Origin: Alloalcanivorax profundimaris
Lineage (GTDB): Bacteria > Pseudomonadota > Gammaproteobacteria > Pseudomonadales > Alcanivoracaceae
NCBI RefSeq assembly: GCF_015265435.1
Contig: NZ_JABJWH010000040.1
Location: 124,001 to 188,000, forward strand
Direction: 5' to 3'
Length of the DNA stretch: 64,000 nt
Notes under the pieces: model-generated
What the model was told of the DNA's origin: nothing
Database searches by the model: none
The model's input: only the letters and a program-made list of their open reading frames with translations
Shown: positions 34,643-45,348 of the stretch, piece by piece
How the letters are laid out: each line of letters starts with the position of its first letter
Numbering within the stretch: position 1 is the first letter of the stretch
Translations under genes and position numbers: made by a program

Positions 34643-36061
34643 TCAGGCGCCCAGCATCATCTGGCCGCAGACGCGCACCACGTTGCCGCTCAGGCCCTGG
34701 GCCGCGGGGCTGGCGAAGAAGGCGATGGTTTCCGCCACGTCCACCGGCTGGCCGCCCTGGTTCATGGCGTTCATGCGCCGGCCGGCCTCGCGGATGGTGA
34801 AGGGAATGGCGGCGGTCATCTGCGTTTCGATGAAGCCCGGCGCCACCGCGTTCACGGTGATGCCCTTGTCGGCGTACTCCTCGGAGTAGGTGTCGATCAT
34901 GCCGATCACGGCGGCCTTGGAGGTGCCGTAGTTGGTCTGCCCCAGGTTGCCGGCGATGCCGGCGATGGAGCTGATCGAGACGATGCGGCCGCCGTCGCCC
35001 AGGGCGCCGTCGGCCACCAGCTGTTCATTGATGCGCAGCTGGCTGGCGATGTTGATGTTCAGCACCATGTCCCAGAAGTTCTCCGGCATGTTGCCGAGCA
35101 TCTTGTCGCGGGTGACCCCGGCGTTGTGCACCAGGATATCCAGGCCGCCCATCTTGCGGGCCGCCTCGGCGATCACCCGGGGCGCCTCGTCGCTGGTGAT
35201 GTCCAGCTCCAGGGTCTGGCCCTGGATTTCCTCGGCCACCTTGTTCAGGTCCTCGGCCATGGGCGGAATGTCCAGCACCGTGACCTCGGCGCCATCCCGG
35301 GCCAGCACCCGGGCGATGGACGCGCCGATGCCCCGGGAGCCGCCGGTGACCAGGGCTTTCTTGCCGGCCAGGGGCTTGTCCCAGTCGAAGGCGTCGGCGT
35401 CGAAGCCGGAGGCGCCCACGCGCACCACCTGGGCGGACACATAGGCGGACTTCGGTGACAGGAAGAAGTGCAGCGGCGCGGCCAGCTGGCTCTCGGCGCC
35501 GGCGTCGCAGTACACCAACTGCACCGTGGAGCCTCTCTTGATTTCCTTGCCTACGGAACGGGTGAAGCCCTCCAGGCCGCGTTGCGCCACCCGGGCGGCG
35601 CCGCCCAGGGTTTCCGGGGTGCGGCCGATCACCAGCACCCGGGCGCATTTGTCCAGTTTCTTGATCACCGGATGGAAGAACTCCCACAGCGCCTTGAGCT
35701 GCTCCGGGGTTTCAATGCCGGTGGCGTCGAACACCAGGGCCTTGAACTTGCTGTCGTCTTCCTTGGTGGCGGTATAGTTGTCGGCGCTGACGCCGGCGGC
35801 GGCCGCCTGCTTCTGCAGGTCGCTGGCGTTGCCGGTGTTGGCGAGCACCGCCGGTTGCGCTTCCGGCGCGCCCTTGAGGGTGGCGAAAACGGTATCCACG
35901 GCGCTGGACCCGGGGGCGGCACCCACCAGCACCCGGCCGCTGATAAAGGATTTCTGGCCGGGCTGCCAGCGTTCGAGAATCACCGGAATGGGCAGATTGA
36001 TGGCGTTGAAAAGGGCCTTGCCCATGGGGGAGTTGGCAATCGTCTGATAGGTATCGCTCAT
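34643..36061 (-). CDS. High-molecular-weight 3-oxoacyl-ACP/CoA reductase (FabG4-like)
   Basis: The 472-residue product is about twice the usual FabG length. An N-terminal flavodoxin-like half (about 1-225) lacks obvious catalytic residues. The C-terminal SDR domain (about 228-472) has ALVTGGSRGIGASIARVLA, HNAGVTRDKM, a catalytic Ser in IVSISSIAG, YGTSK (YxxxK) and NAVAPGFIETQM. HMwFabG enzymes reduce 3-ketoacyl-CoA/ACP with NADH. It is divergent from a thiolase gene, which together would make a ketoacyl-CoA interconverting pair. The ATG at 36061 begins the conserved MSDTYQ. Confidence 0.9.
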   Translation of the reverse strand: MSDTYQTIANSPMGKALFNAINLPIPVILERWQPGQKSFISGRVLVGAAPGSSAVDTVFATLKGAPEAQPAVLANTGNASDLQKQAAAAGVSADNYTATKEDDSKFKALVFDATGIETPEQLKALWEFFHPVIKKLDKCARVLVIGRTPETLGGAARVAQRGLEGFTRSVGKEIKRGSTVQLVYCDAGAESQLAAPLHFFLSPKSAYVSAQVVRVGASGFDADAFDWDKPLAGKKALVTGGSRGIGASIARVLARDGAEVTVLDIPPMAEDLNKVAEEIQGQTLELDITSDEAPRVIAEAARKMGGLDILVHNAGVTRDKMLGNMPENFWDMVLNINIASQLRINEQLVADGALGDGGRIVSISSIAGIAGNLGQTNYGTSKAAVIGMIDTYSEEYADKGITVNAVAPGFIETQMTAAIPFTIREAGRRMNAMNQGGQPVDVAETIAFFASPAAQGLSGNVVRVCGQMMLGA

Positions 36062-36253
36062 GATCCTGTCCTTTGCCGTGCGATGTGTAGTGAGGGCGCG
36101 TATTGAAGCACCCACCTCGAAAAGGTGTATTGACCGGCCGGAAAAGCCGGTAGGCGCCCAAGCCAATGAGGCCGTGCGGGGGGGAGATAGACTGCGCTCA
36201 TCTGTTAATCTGGCGGTCCCGACCCGGAGACGCCACTGTGGAGGACTTCAACT

Positions 36254-37540
36254 ATGCTGGCAGGTGATAACGTACGCAAGGTGGCCATCGTCGGTGGCAA
36301 CCGCATCCCCTTTGCCCGCTCCAACACCGCCTATTTCGAGGTGGGCAACCAGGACATGCTCACCGCCGCCCTGAACGGCCTGGTGGATCGCTTCAAACTC
36401 CACGGCGAGCGCATGGGTGAAGTGGCCGCCGGCGCGGTGATGAAGCACGCCAAGGACTTCAACCTGGTGCGCGAATCCGTGTTGGGCTCCAAGCTGGCCC
36501 CGGAAACCCCCGCCTACGACCTGCAGCAGGCCTGCGGCACCGGCCTGGAAGCGGCCATCCTGGTGGCCAACAAGATCGCCCTGGGGCAGATCGACAGCGC
36601 CGTGGCCGGCGGCGTGGACACCACCTCCGACGCGCCCCTGGGCGTCAACGAGCAGGCCCGCAAGATCTTCATGGAGATCAACCGCGCCAAGAGCACCGGC
36701 GACAAGCTCAAGCAGGCGGTCAAGCTGATCAATCCTAAGCTGATGATCCCGGACATCCCCAAGAACGGCGAGCCGCGCACCGGCCTGTCCATGGGCGAGC
36801 ACCAGGCGATCACCGCCGCCGAGTGGGGCATCACCCGGGAGGCCCAGGACGAGCTGGCCTGGCGCTCCCATCAGAACCTGGCCAAGTCCTACGAGGAAGG
36901 CTGGCAGCAGGACCTGATGAGCCCGTTCCATGGCCTGGAGCGTGACAACAACATGCGCCCGGATTCCACCGTGGAGAAGCTGAGCACCCTGAAGCCGGTG
37001 TTCGGCGGCCCGGAGGGCACCATGACCGCCGCCAACTCCACGCCGCTCACCGACGGCGCCTCGGCGGTGCTGTTGGCCAGCGAGGAATGGGCCGAGCAGC
37101 GCGGTCTGCCGGTGCAGGCCTACATGACCCACTGCGAAGTGGCCGCCGTGGATTTCGTCGGCAAGAAGGAAGGGCTGCTGATGGCGCCGGCCTACGCGGT
37201 GCCGCGCATGCTGGCGAAGGCCGGCCTGACGCTGCAGGATTTCGATTTCTATGAAATCCACGAGGCGTTCGCGTCCCAGGTGCTGAGCACCCTCAAGGCC
37301 TGGAACGACGAGACCTTCTGCAAGGAGCGGCTGGGTCTGGACAAGCCCCTGGGCGAGATCGACACCAGCAAGCTCAACGTCAAGGGTTCATCCCTGGCCG
37401 CCGGTCACCCGTTCGCCGCCACCGGCGGCCGGATTCTGGCCAACGCCGCCAAGCTGCTCAATCAGAAGGGCTCCGGCCGCTGCCTGATCTCCATCTGCGC
37501 CGCCGGTGGTCAGGGCGTGGTCGCCATCCTGGAAAAATAA
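36254..37540 (+). CDS. Acetyl-CoA C-acyltransferase (thiolase, FadI-like)
   Basis: The 428-residue thiolase has the nucleophilic Cys in QQACGTGLEA, the loop FYEIHEAFASQVL, the GHP motif AAGHPFAATGGR and the C-terminal active Cys in CAAGGQG. The length matches FadI/PA1736-type enzymes. It either cleaves 3-ketoacyl-CoA or condenses acyl-CoA with acetyl-CoA. The 192-bp divergent spacer with the FabG4-like gene contains a short inverted repeat CACCT-N5-AGGTG near 36112 but no convincing promoter by eye. Confidence 0.93.
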   Translation: MLAGDNVRKVAIVGGNRIPFARSNTAYFEVGNQDMLTAALNGLVDRFKLHGERMGEVAAGAVMKHAKDFNLVRESVLGSKLAPETPAYDLQQACGTGLEAAILVANKIALGQIDSAVAGGVDTTSDAPLGVNEQARKIFMEINRAKSTGDKLKQAVKLINPKLMIPDIPKNGEPRTGLSMGEHQAITAAEWGITREAQDELAWRSHQNLAKSYEEGWQQDLMSPFHGLERDNNMRPDSTVEKLSTLKPVFGGPEGTMTAANSTPLTDGASAVLLASEEWAEQRGLPVQAYMTHCEVAAVDFVGKKEGLLMAPAYAVPRMLAKAGLTLQDFDFYEIHEAFASQVLSTLKAWNDETFCKERLGLDKPLGEIDTSKLNVKGSSLAAGHPFAATGGRILANAAKLLNQKGSGRCLISICAAGGQGVVAILEK

Positions 37541-37632
37541 GTTGAAAGTGAAAAGTTAAAAGGAGAAAGCGCGGGCACGGCCTGGCCGAAAAGGCGAGGC
37601 CCTGCGCCGCGTTTCAACTTTCAACTTTCAAC
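37541..37632. repeat. Heptad-armed hairpin at a convergent gene junction, copy 1
   Basis: The left arm is three 7-mers (GTTGAAA, GTGAAAA, GTTAAAA; 37541-37561). The right arm is three exact TTTCAAC 7-mers (37612-37632), which pair with them. The GC-rich centre carries a stem GGCCT...AGGCC (37579-37601). The element starts right after the thiolase stop and runs into the tesB stop codon. A relative with five 7-mers per arm is at 45231-45341. Confidence 0.8.
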
Positions 37633-38491
37633 TTTGTTGTCTAATCAACCCCTCCTGGGCCACCGAGGCCACCAGCTCCCCGGCGCGATTGAAGATGCGC
37701 CCCCGCGTGAACCCCCGCCCGCCGGTGGCGATGGGGCTTTCCATGTCGTAGAACAGCCAGTCGTCCAGCCGCACCGGCCGGTGGAACCACAAGGTATGGT
37801 CCAGGCTGGCCACCTGCATGTCCCGGCTCAGGAAGGTGACGCCGTGGGGCAGCAGGGCGGCGCCCATCAGGCTGTGGTCGGACACATAGGCGAGCATCGC
37901 CTGGTGCAGCAGCGGGTCGTCGCTGTCCAGGCCGGTGGCGCGCAGCCAGGCCTGGCGCACCGGCGCGCTTTTCTCGGGACGCAACGGATGGCGCCGGGTC
38001 ACCGGGCGGATCTCGATGGGCTTGCGACGCAGCAGGGCGGCGCGGAAGTTCTCGGAAATGTCCTCGCCTTCCAGAAAAGCGGCGGTCACCGCCTGTTCGG
38101 TGTCCAGCTCTTCCGGGTCCGGCGCCTCGAAGGTGGCGGTCTGGTGTTCCGGGCCTTGCTCGGCCTGGTGGAAGGACACCGACATGTCGAAGATTGGCCG
38201 GTCGCGCTGCTCCGCCACCACCCGGCGGGTGGAGAAGGTGCCGCCATCGCGGACCCGCTCCACCCGGTAGATGACCGGCTCGCGGACGTCGCCGGGGCGC
38301 AGGAAGTAGGCCTGCAGGGAGTGCGCGGGGCGCGCCGCCACGGTGCGCGACGCGGCCGCCAGGGCCTGGCCGATGACCTGTCCGCCGAAGATGCGAGGCC
38401 CGACGATGTTGCGGCTTTCGCCCTGGAAGCGGTCTTCGTCCAGGGGCGTCAGGTCGAGCAGGGCGAGCAGATCGGGCAGGTCGGTGTCCAT
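37628..38491 (-). CDS. tesB: Acyl-CoA thioesterase II
   Basis: The 287-residue double-hotdog enzyme shows IFGGQVIGQALAAA in the first half and YVSDHSLMGAALLPHG with LDHTLWFHRP in the second; Asp in SDHSLM and Thr/Gln residues form the TesB catalytic set. It hydrolyses medium- and long-chain acyl-CoA. The last codons (Gln-Gln-Ser-stop) are encoded inside the heptad repeat at 37626-37640, so the repeat sets the C-terminus. Confidence 0.93.
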   Translation of the reverse strand: MDTDLPDLLALLDLTPLDEDRFQGESRNIVGPRIFGGQVIGQALAAASRTVAARPAHSLQAYFLRPGDVREPVIYRVERVRDGGTFSTRRVVAEQRDRPIFDMSVSFHQAEQGPEHQTATFEAPDPEELDTEQAVTAAFLEGEDISENFRAALLRRKPIEIRPVTRRHPLRPEKSAPVRQAWLRATGLDSDDPLLHQAMLAYVSDHSLMGAALLPHGVTFLSRDMQVASLDHTLWFHRPVRLDDWLFYDMESPIATGGRGFTRGRIFNRAGELVASVAQEGLIRQQS

Positions 38492-38591
38492 GGCGTATCC
38501 TTGTTGTGGGAATTGTGGCTTATAAAAATGAAAGCGAATTTCAAAAAGACAACTTCACCCCAGTCGGCGCCCCATTGCAAGCGGGCCGGCC

Positions 38592-38630
38592 GTTCAGCTT
38601 GCGTTCAGGATCGCTTCAGGGAGAATTAAG
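38592..38630 (+). promoter_or_regulatory. Four direct hexamer repeats with 11-bp period (OmpR/PmrA-type box)
   Basis: GTTCAG (38592), GTTCAG (38603), CTTCAG (38614) and ATTAAG (38625) are each separated by 5 bp. OmpR-family response regulators bind such direct repeats; BqsR recognises TTAAG-N6-TTAAG and PmrA CTTAAG-N5-CTTAAG as I recall. The array lies 93 bp before a PepSY-PepSY-regulator-sensor operon and most likely mediates autoregulation. Confidence 0.7.
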
Positions 38631-38640
38631 CGAGCCGTCG

Positions 38641-38676
38641 TATCGTGAAAACCGTACCCAGGCGGTACGCACGATA
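38641..38676 (+). promoter_or_regulatory. Two-tier hairpin in the leader of the PepSY operon
   Basis: TATCGTG (38641-38647) pairs with CACGATA (38670-38676), and CGTACC (38653-38658) pairs with GGTACG (38664-38669) around the loop CAGGC, with a 5-nt bulge AAAAC on the left. It lies between the hexamer array and the first start codon, with no T-run. Confidence 0.45.
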
Positions 38677-38723
38677 ACCGGCAGCGCCGAGCCGCGTTGC
38701 CCCGATGAGGAAAGGAGACACTC

Positions 38724-39038
38724 ATGAACGCCATCAACAAAACGCTGCTCGCCACCCTGATTGCTTTCACCGGCGCCACCACCGTGGCCCACGCCGACGA
38801 TGTCGGTCCCGAGCAGGTGGTCAAGCTGGTCAATGACGGCACCATCCAGTCCTTCGAGAAACTCAATCAGGCGGCCCTGGCCAACCACCCGGACGCCAAG
38901 ATCGAGGACACCGAGCTGGAAGAGGAATACGGCCGCTACATCTACCAGGTGGACCTGCGCGACGCCCAGGGACAGGAATGGGACGTGGAGCTGGACGCCA
39001 CCAACGCGGAAATCCTGCGCGAGGAACGGGACGACTGA
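38724..39038 (+). CDS. Periplasmic PepSY-domain protein 1
   Basis: The 104-residue product has a signal peptide (about 1-24, ending AHA) and one PepSY domain (about 28-102, with FEKLNQAALANHPDAKIEDTEL and WDVELDATNAEIL). GAGGAAAGGAGA gives a strong ribosome-binding site. The arrangement PepSY-PepSY-regulator-sensor resembles bqsPQRS of P. aeruginosa, where the first two genes encode small periplasmic proteins. It may modulate the sensor or bind cations through its acidic surface (inference). The stop is immediately followed by the ATG of the second PepSY gene. Confidence 0.85.
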   Translation: MNAINKTLLATLIAFTGATTVAHADDVGPEQVVKLVNDGTIQSFEKLNQAALANHPDAKIEDTELEEEYGRYIYQVDLRDAQGQEWDVELDATNAEILREERDD

Positions 39039-39364
39039 ATGCGCCCTGATACCCTTCAACGCATGGGAAAGGCGGCCTTGGCCGCCTTTCTGGCGTGTCT
39101 GGTGGCCGCCCCCGCCGGCGCCCTGGACGTGGACCAGGACGAGGCCCTGCGGCTGCGCCAGAGCGGCGAGGTGCGTTCCTTCGAGGCGATCCTGGGCGTG
39201 GCCCTGGAGCGCCACCCCGGCGCCCGCCTGCTGGAAGCGGAGCTGGAGCGCGAGGACGGCGAGCTGGTCTATGAACTGGAATTGCTCACCGGCGACGGCG
39301 TGGTCCGGGAAATGGACATCGACGCCCGCAGCGGCGAGATCATCGAGGACGAAGTGGACGACTG

Positions 39365-39365
<1 letters not shown>
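39039..39365 (+). CDS. Periplasmic PepSY-domain protein 2
   Basis: The 108-residue product has a signal peptide (about 8-29, ending GALD) and a PepSY domain (about 30-106) very rich in Glu/Asp. It is paralogous to the preceding protein: the segments [22 protein letters not shown] and FEKLNQAALANHPDAKIEDTEL align. It starts at the base following the first gene's stop and its TGA overlaps the regulator's ATG by one base. Duplication followed by divergence is likely. Confidence 0.85.
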
Positions 39366-40032
<667 letters not shown>

Positions 40033-40036
<4 letters not shown>

Positions 40037-41361
40037 CCATGGGCCACCCGTCCATTGGCCGGCGGCTGGGCCTGAGCCTGTTCGTCAGTCTGCTGCTGGC
40101 CGGGGTGCTGGTGGGGCAGGCGGCGCTGTGGTGGCTGGACCGCGAGCAGCGCCAACTGAGCGGCCGCCAGCTGCGCGAGGAGGCCGCCAGTGTCCTGGCC
40201 GCCATCGTCACCGGGCCCGGCGGGCCGGTGCTGAACGAGGACATGCTCGATCCGGCCTACCGCAAACCCCTGTCCGGGCGCTATTTCGTGGTGCTGATCG
40301 GCGACCAGCGCTGGCGCTCCCGGTCGCTGTGGGACGCGCGCCTGGCGTTGCCGGACCACACCGGCATGGACACCGGGCTGCGCCCCGGCCCCGGCGGCCA
40401 GAGACTGCTGCGCTATCGGGCGGAATTCCGCCGCGACGACCGGCCGCTCACGGTGGTGGTGGCCCAGGACTACGGCCCGCAACTGGCCAAGTTCCAGGAA
40501 CTCAAACACGCCGCCCTGGCCGCCTGGGTGGTGCTGCTGGTGGCACTGGCCCTGGCCCAGCAGGCACTGATCCGCCATGGCCTGCGGCCGCTCAAGAGTG
40601 CCCGCCGGCAGATCGAGCAGCTGCGTGGCGGCCGCCGCGGGGAACTGGACGAGAAGGTGGCGGCGGAACTGCGCCCGCTGGTCACCGAGATCAACCGCCT
40701 GCAGCGCCATACCGAGCAGCAGCTGGCCCGCTCCCGCCATGCCCTGGGTGACTTGGGCCACGCCCTGAAGACGCCCCTGGCGGTGCTGCGCAACCGCTGC
40801 GACGACCGCCTGCGCCGGGAAGCCCCGGACCTGTACCGGCTGCTCAGCGAGCAGCTCGACCAGATCGAAAACACCGTGGGCCGGGCCCTGGGCCGCGCCC
40901 GGGTGGCCGCCGGCGCCACCGCCGCCACCCGCTTCGAGCCGGCCCAGGACCTGCCGGTGCTGCTGGACACCCTGCGCCGTGCCCATGACCGGCCCCTGAC
41001 ACTGAGCGCCAGCGGCCAGGATCTGCCGCCCCAGCCGGTGGAACGGGACGACATGCTGGAACTGCTCGGCAACCTGCTGGACAACGCCTGCAAATGGGCC
41101 GCCGGCGAGGTGCGCCTGACCCTGGAGCGGGACGGCGGGGATCTGTGCGTGACGGTGGACGACGATGGCCCCGGCATCGCCGCCGACCGCCACGAAGCGG
41201 TGCTCCAGCGCGGCCGCCGCCTGGACCAGCGGGTGGCCGGCCACGGCCTGGGACTGGCCATCGTCAACGACACCGTGGACGCCTACGGCGGCACCCTGGA
41301 ACTGGGCGAATCGCCCCTGGGCGGCCTGCGGGTGCGCGCCCGCCTGCCGCTGCCGGACTGA
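40033..41361 (+). CDS. Sensor histidine kinase (BqsS/PhoQ-like)
   Basis: The 442-residue kinase has two membrane segments (about 12-34 and 160-178), a periplasmic domain (about 35-158), and a HisKA region with [11 protein letters not shown] (His233). The ATPase domain has [13 protein letters not shown] (N box), DDDGPGI (G1) and GHGLGLAIV (G2). The GTG at 40033 overlaps the regulator's TGA (GTGA); an ATG at 40039 is an alternative. The iron motif RExxE reported for BqsS and PmrB is not present in the periplasmic segment, so its ligand may differ. Confidence 0.9.
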
Positions 41362-41453
41362 ACCGGGCGCCGATCTGGAACTTTCGTCCCGGTTTGCTTG
41401 CCTCTCCTTGAATCACCCAATTGATTGAACCACCCAACCAAGGAGAAGGGACC

Positions 41454-42476
41454 ATGCGACTGTTCTGGATATTGCTGGCGGCGCTGCCGCTGGCGCTGAG
41501 CCCGCTGTCGCGGGCCGCCGACCAGCCCGCCTTCGACGCCCGCCTGAGCGGCTACGATTACCCCTACCCGGTGAAAACCCTGGCGCTGGACAGCCAGGAC
41601 CAGACCCTGGAAATGGCTTACATGGACGTGCGCCCGGAAACGCCCAACGGCCGCACCGTGCTGCTGCTGCACGGCAAGAATTTTTCCGGCGCCTACTGGA
41701 AGGACACCATCGAGGCCCTGGTCGCCGACGGCTACCGAGTGGTGGCGCCGGACCAGATCGGCTTCGGCAAATCCAGCAAGCCGGCCCGCCACCAGTTCAC
41801 CTTCCACGCCCTGGCGGACAACACCCGCGCCCTGCTGGATCACCTGGAGGTGGACGACGTCACCGTGGTGGGGCACTCCATGGGCGGCATGCTGGCGACC
41901 CGCTTTGCCCTGATGTACCCCGAGCGCAGTTCCTCCCTGGTGCTGGTCAACCCCATCGGCCTGGAGGACTGGGAGGCCAAGGGCGTGCCCTACCAGCCGG
42001 TGGACGCCTGGTACCGGGGCGAGCTGAAGAAGAAGCCGGAGCAGGTGAAGCAATACATGACCGCCAGCTATTTCGACGGCGAATGGAAGAGCGCCTACGA
42101 CCCCTTGCTGACGATTCAGGAAGGCTGGATTCGCGGCCCGGACTACCGGCGGGTGGCGTGGAACTCCGCGCTCACCTACGACATGATCTTTACCCAGCCG
42201 GTGGTGGACGATTTTCCGCGCCTGGACCTGCCCACCCTGCTGATCATCGGCACCCGGGATCGCACCGCCCTGGGCAAGGGCCGGGCGCCGGAGGCGGTGC
42301 GCGATGAACTGGGCCTGTACGAGCAACTGGGCGAGCGCGCCGCCCAGCGCATCCCCGACGCGGAACTGGTGGAGCTGGCGGACATCGGCCATGTGCCCCA
42401 GTTCGAGACCTTCGACCGCTACATGGAAGCCCTGGAAACCTTTCTCGAGGGCAACGGCCGGAACGGGAGCGACTGA
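41454..42476 (+). CDS. Exported alpha/beta-hydrolase
   Basis: The 340-residue product has a signal peptide (about 1-21, ending SRAAD) and a full alpha/beta-hydrolase fold: oxyanion LLLHGKNF, nucleophile elbow VVGHSMGGM, acid in [10 protein letters not shown] and His in [10 protein letters not shown]. Substrates of this periplasmic group (often haloalkane- or meta-cleavage-like hydrolases) cannot be told apart by sequence reading. The start at 41454 follows AAGGAGAAGG. Two imperfect 13-mers (41408 and 41425) lie upstream. The stop abuts that of the convergent TetR gene (TGATCA). Confidence 0.88.
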   Translation: MRLFWILLAALPLALSPLSRAADQPAFDARLSGYDYPYPVKTLALDSQDQTLEMAYMDVRPETPNGRTVLLLHGKNFSGAYWKDTIEALVADGYRVVAPDQIGFGKSSKPARHQFTFHALADNTRALLDHLEVDDVTVVGHSMGGMLATRFALMYPERSSSLVLVNPIGLEDWEAKGVPYQPVDAWYRGELKKKPEQVKQYMTASYFDGEWKSAYDPLLTIQEGWIRGPDYRRVAWNSALTYDMIFTQPVVDDFPRLDLPTLLIIGTRDRTALGKGRAPEAVRDELGLYEQLGERAAQRIPDAELVELADIGHVPQFETFDRYMEALETFLEGNGRNGSD

Positions 42477-43079
42477 TCAGCCGCGGGTGAGGCCGGCCAG
42501 CATCAGCGTCACCGCCTGATCGCTGACCGCCTCCATGTCCTCGCGGCGCAGGTAGATGCCGTCCAGCAGCAGGCGGCACAGCCCGTGCAGCGTGGCCCAG
42601 CTGGCCTGGGCCACGCGCAGCGGGTCGGCGCCGTCGCGCGGGCCGCCGAGGCGCTCCACCCCCATCGCTTCCACGTAGCGCCGGAAGCAGCCATGGGCCA
42701 CCCGGGTCAGCGCGGCGCTGGGCCGGCCCGCCTTCCACAGGGTACGCCCGAACATCAACTCGTAGCGCTCGCCATCCTCGCTGGCGAAACGCAGGTAGGC
42801 GCGCACGAAGCGGCGCAGGCCCGGTTCCGGATCCGCCGGGTCCAGGGACAGCTCGTCGATCAGCCCCTCCAGACGCTGGAAACCCCGCTCCGCCAGGGCG
42901 CAGAGCAGGGCGTTCTTGTCCTCGAAATGGTGGTAGGGCGCGGTGCGCGAGACCCCGGCCCGCTCCGCCAGGCGCCGCAGGGACAGGCCCTCCACGCCCT
43001 GCTCGCGGAGCAGAACGCCGGCCTCGCGCAGCAGGGTGTCGTGGAGGTCGCCATGGTGGTAGCGGTCGGGACGGGACAT
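42477..43079 (-). CDS. TetR family repressor, divergent from fadH
   Basis: The 200-residue product has a TetR HTH (about 10-55, with LSLRRLAERAGVSRTAPYHHFEDK) and a TetR_C_33-like ligand domain. The ATG at 43079 opens MSRPDRYHHGDL, typical of this subgroup. Two copies of TTGACGCCGTCA-type dyads (43099 and 43126) lie in the 116-bp spacer with fadH and overlap promoters in both directions, so it very likely represses itself and fadH, perhaps releasing on an acyl-CoA or other electrophilic ligand (inference). Confidence 0.9.
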   Translation of the reverse strand: MSRPDRYHHGDLHDTLLREAGVLLREQGVEGLSLRRLAERAGVSRTAPYHHFEDKNALLCALAERGFQRLEGLIDELSLDPADPEPGLRRFVRAYLRFASEDGERYELMFGRTLWKAGRPSAALTRVAHGCFRRYVEAMGVERLGGPRDGADPLRVAQASWATLHGLCRLLLDGIYLRREDMEAVSDQAVTLMLAGLTRG

Positions 43080-43098
43080 GGGGTTCCTTGGTTGAATC

Positions 43099-43127
43099 TT
43101 GACGGCGTCAAAATAGCACCGTATCTT
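43099..43127 (+). promoter_or_regulatory. fadH promoter, overlapped by operators
   Basis: TTGACG (43099-43104) and TATCTT (43122-43127) are 17 bp apart. On the other strand TGGACG and TATTTT, also 17 bp apart, form a promoter for the TetR gene over the same DNA (about 43110-43138). Both are covered by the two operators. Confidence 0.6.
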
Positions 43128-43138
43128 GACGGCGTCCA
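43099..43138. promoter_or_regulatory. Paired TetR operators
   Basis: TTGACGGCGTCAA (43099-43111; 6-bp arms, 1-bp centre) recurs as TTGACGGCGTCCA (43126-43138, one arm base changed), 27 bp apart start to start, between the TetR gene and fadH. Confidence 0.8.
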
Positions 43139-43144
43139 GATTAG

Positions 43145-45228
<2,084 letters not shown>

Positions 45229-45230
45229 CA

Positions 45231-45341
45231 GTTAACAGTTAACAGTGAATAGTTAACAGCTAACGTCAAAACAGGAAGGCGCGGGCAGAGTCCGCGCCTT
45301 TTTTCATTCACTGTTCACTTTTAATTGTTCACTATTAACTG
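45231..45341. repeat. Heptad-armed hairpin at a convergent gene junction, copy 2
   Basis: Five 7-mers of the GTTAACA/GTGAATA kind (45231-45265) face five complementary-type 7-mers (TTCACTG, TTCACTT, TTAATTG, TTCACTA, TTAACTG; 45307-45341). The GC-rich terminator stem lies between. The inner sequence AAAACAGGAAGGCGCGGGCA is shared in outline with copy 1 (AAAAGGAGAAAGCGCGGGCA). Confidence 0.8.
45276..45304. terminator. Rho-independent terminator inside the heptad element
   Basis: AAGGCGCGG (45276-45284) pairs with CCGCGCCTT (45292-45300) and is followed by TTTT. It ends the fadH transcript; a shorter A-run (CAAAACA) on the left offers weaker service to the opposite strand. Confidence 0.75.
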
Positions 45342-45348
45342 CCTCACT

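Noticed and set aside
37541-37640. CRISPR-like array suggested by tandem short repeats at 37612-37632
   Set aside because: The repeats are 7-mers without spacers and pair with the opposite arm; no cas genes are nearby.
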